NCBI GenBank assembly: GCA_019745415.1
Contig: JAIETF010000026.1
Location: 186,001 to 250,000, forward strand
Direction of reading: 5' to 3'
Source of the DNA: Candidatus Obscuribacterales bacterium
Lineage (GTDB): Bacteria > Cyanobacteriota > Vampirovibrionia > Obscuribacterales > Obscuribacteraceae
Length of the DNA stretch: 64,000 nucleotides
Made by a program: the position numbers and the translations under genes. The notes beneath the pieces are model-generated. The model had not been told where the DNA came from. It did no database searches and saw nothing but the letters and a program-made list of their open reading frames with translations. How positions within the stretch are numbered: position 1 is the first letter of the stretch; every line of letters starts with the position of its first letter. Shown piece after piece: positions 62,420-64,000 of the stretch.

Positions 62420-62437
62420 ATCATCGAGGATAGAATC

Positions 62438-63730
62438 ATGAAAAAATTACCGGTTACAGTGCTCTCGGGCTTCCTGGGCGCAGGCAAGACCACCTTGCTC
62501 AACCAGGTGCTCTCAAACCGCGAAGGCTTGAAAGTAGCTGTAATTGTCAACGATATGAGCGAAGTCAATATTGACGCCCAGCTTATCTCGCAGGGCAATA
62601 GCCTCAACCGCGTCGACGAAAAGCTGGTTGAGATGAGTAATGGTTGTATCTGCTGCACCTTGCGTGAAGACCTCTTGCTTGAAATTGAGAGACTGGCGCA
62701 AGATGGACGCTTCGATTATCTACTGGTCGAATCTACCGGCATCTCCGAGCCACTACCGGTAGCTGAAACATTTGCTTTTGTGGAAGAAAACGGCAAATCA
62801 CTCTCAGACGTTGCCACCCTCGACACCATGGTCACCGTGGTCGACTCGCTCAACTTCCTCAAAGACTATGCCGAAGCCGCCGACCTCACAGAGCGCAATC
62901 TTCAAATAGATGAAACCGATGATCGCACTATTTCAGACCTCTTGATCGACCAGGTTGAATTCGCCAATGTGATCATCCTCAACAAGACCGATCTCATCTC
63001 TAAAGAAGAACTAGCTAGGCTGCGCGGCATCATTGCCCATCTCAATCCTGAAGCCAAAATTCTTGAATCCAACTTTGGCAAAGTCGCTCTAAAAGAAGTA
63101 CTCAACACCGGGCTCTTCGACTTCAAAAAAGCCGCCGAAGCGCCAGGTTGGATGAAAGAACTGCGCGGTGAACACGTGCCCGAGACCGAAGAATACGGCA
63201 TCTCAAGCTTTGTCTTTAGAGCAATGCAGCCCTTCCACCCCGAGCGTATCGCCGATTTTCTCAACACTGAATGGGATGGTGTGGTGCGCTCCAAGGGCTT
63301 CATGTGGTTTGCCAATCATATGAAACATTCTATTGAATGGTCGCAAGCCGGTGGTGCATCCAACATCAGAGGCGGCGCGCTCTGGTGGGCCGAAGTCGAC
63401 AAAGAAGAATGGCCGGAAGACGAACAAGCCCGCATCGACATTCAAGAAGAGCTGGACATGGGTAAACCCTGCCTGATAGCCGACAAAGATGGCGAAAAAG
63501 AAATGAACTTTGGCGACCGCAGACAAGAACTTGTCTTTATCGGCATCGATATGGACAAAGACTGGCTTATCTCAGAATTGAACAAAGCCCTTTTGACTGC
63601 CGAAGAATTTGCGCAAGGTCCAAGCGCTTGGGCTCAATATCCAGACCCCTTCCCGGGTTTAGTCGTCAATGATTCTGAAGATTCTGAAGATGCAGAAGCA
63701 GCCGAAGGCGCACCGGCGATTGCCGGCTAA
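62438..63730 (+). CDS. COG0523 (G3E) GTPase, second Zur-type copy
   Basis: 430 aa. [15 protein letters not shown] (P-loop), [39 protein letters not shown] and NKTDLIS motifs; a complete CobW_C domain with [27 protein letters not shown]. It is clearly the paralogue of the gene at 41505, and both are tied to ribosomal-protein paralogues. The C-terminus ends in an acidic stretch ([15 protein letters not shown]). GAGGA precedes the ATG. It is controlled by the box at 62166 together with rpmG, as a zinc chaperone. Confidence 0.9.
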   Translation: MKKLPVTVLSGFLGAGKTTLLNQVLSNREGLKVAVIVNDMSEVNIDAQLISQGNSLNRVDEKLVEMSNGCICCTLREDLLLEIERLAQDGRFDYLLVESTGISEPLPVAETFAFVEENGKSLSDVATLDTMVTVVDSLNFLKDYAEAADLTERNLQIDETDDRTISDLLIDQVEFANVIILNKTDLISKEELARLRGIIAHLNPEAKILESNFGKVALKEVLNTGLFDFKKAAEAPGWMKELRGEHVPETEEYGISSFVFRAMQPFHPERIADFLNTEWDGVVRSKGFMWFANHMKHSIEWSQAGGASNIRGGALWWAEVDKEEWPEDEQARIDIQEELDMGKPCLIADKDGEKEMNFGDRRQELVFIGIDMDKDWLISELNKALLTAEEFAQGPSAWAQYPDPFPGLVVNDSEDSEDAEAAEGAPAIAG

Positions 63731-63748
63731 AGCTCGACTGAAGAATAT

Positions 63749-64000
63749 CTAGTCAAGCTCGATTAACCCAAGCTTGGCTAGGTGTTTCGCCCCTTCTTTG
63801 TAGCTGAGGGGCGAAAGAGTTTTGCTATTTTTCTTGAGGAAGTCTCTCACTCTCTCAGGCTCGGCTTTGCTGTACTCTCGCAAAGCCCAACCAATTGCCT
63901 TTCTTATGAAAAACTCTTTCTCTGGCGCCAGTTCTAAGCAATAGCGAAAGAGGGCTTTGTGATTGGTCTTTTCTTTATGGCCTAGGTGTGCCAGTAAAGC
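63749..64000 (-). CDS. DNA alkylation repair protein (AlkD-like), 3' part
   Basis: 84 codons to the right edge; the start lies beyond the window. Visible residues: HKALFRYCLELAPEKEFFIRKAIGWALREYSKAEPERVRDFLKKNSKTLSPLSYKEGAKHLAKLG. The FFIRKAIGWALREYSK segment is the hallmark of the HEAT-like AlkD family, DNA glycosylases that remove bulky alkylated bases. It converges with the GTPase gene. Together with the ATL protein at 10.4 kb it gives the organism two alkylation-damage proteins in this window. Confidence 0.85.
   Translation of the reverse strand, partial: ALLAHLGHKEKTNHKALFRYCLELAPEKEFFIRKAIGWALREYSKAEPERVRDFLKKNSKTLSPLSYKEGAKHLAKLGLIELD

Noticed and set aside
1..64000. rRNA or tRNA genes
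   Set aside because: No recognisable rRNA core or cloverleaf with TTCGA loop and acceptor stem was found by eye; a tRNA scan would be needed to exclude them.

Overview
The window reads as chromosomal DNA of a free-living, non-photosynthetic, Gram-negative-type bacterium: there are many Sec signal peptides, lipoprotein and periplasmic-type proteins, large Ser/Thr-kinase and TPR/HEAT families, and no photosynthesis genes. The mix (zinc-ribbon Ser/Thr kinases, secreted TPR proteins, several COG0523 GTPases, frequent TTG/GTG starts) suggests the non-photosynthetic sister lineage of Cyanobacteria (Vampirovibrionia/Melainabacteria, Obscuribacter-like). That placement is an inference from gene style; no marker gene proves it. 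No rRNA or tRNA gene was seen.

Layout. 1-7 kb: tail of a calpain-like protease, a TetR-controlled set (DUF1348, AhpD-like, PNPOx-like), small proteins, and a secreted SleB-like protein. 7-10.4 kb: a minus-strand operon of TPR protein, secreted glutamine-amidotransferase-like hydrolase and GNAT acetyltransferase. 10.4-22.7 kb: a signalling block with an alkyltransferase-like protein, a membrane pseudokinase divergent from a membrane Ser/Thr kinase, a HEAT-repeat protein coupled to a secreted protein, and a second kinase of the same new architecture. 22.8-31 kb: a DUF6745-like pair, a small TetR-controlled operon, a COG0523 GTPase with an overlapping WD40 gene, a degenerate GGDEF protein and Dps. 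31-41 kb: VIT/vWA membrane protein, a protein built from IS1595-transposase ends around a DprA-like winged helix, hydrolases, and TPR/thioredoxin-like and CAAX-protease-like membrane proteins. 41-44.4 kb and 62-63.7 kb: a split zinc-homeostasis set (COG0523 GTPases, cysteine-free S18, L33, Fur-family regulator, Fur/Zur-type boxes) and a probable structured small RNA. 44.5-52.2 kb: SRPBCC, lipoprotein, ATLF-like metallopeptidase, TPR, lipase, desaturase, HxlR regulator.

52.4-61.2 kb: an APH-like protein, then a complete type II-C CRISPR-Cas locus: tracrRNA on the minus strand, cas9 (1042 aa), cas1, cas2, an array of 40 repeats and 39 spacers with an internal seven-spacer duplication, and two decayed repeats stranded beyond a 671-bp insertion. 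The tracrRNA anti-repeat lies directly upstream of cas9, and on its plus strand it carries the same TATAAT that ends every array repeat read on the minus strand.

The most unusual signal is not a gene. A perfect 12-bp palindrome (ACCGATATCGGT, or the one-base variant GCCGATATCGGT) occurs seven times in 64 kb, usually as the core of a longer inverted repeat of up to 36 bp. It sits in intergenic terminator-like positions and inside genes in different reading frames, so it behaves as a DNA-level element similar in concept to HIP1 of Cyanobacteria or to uptake/REP-type repeats.
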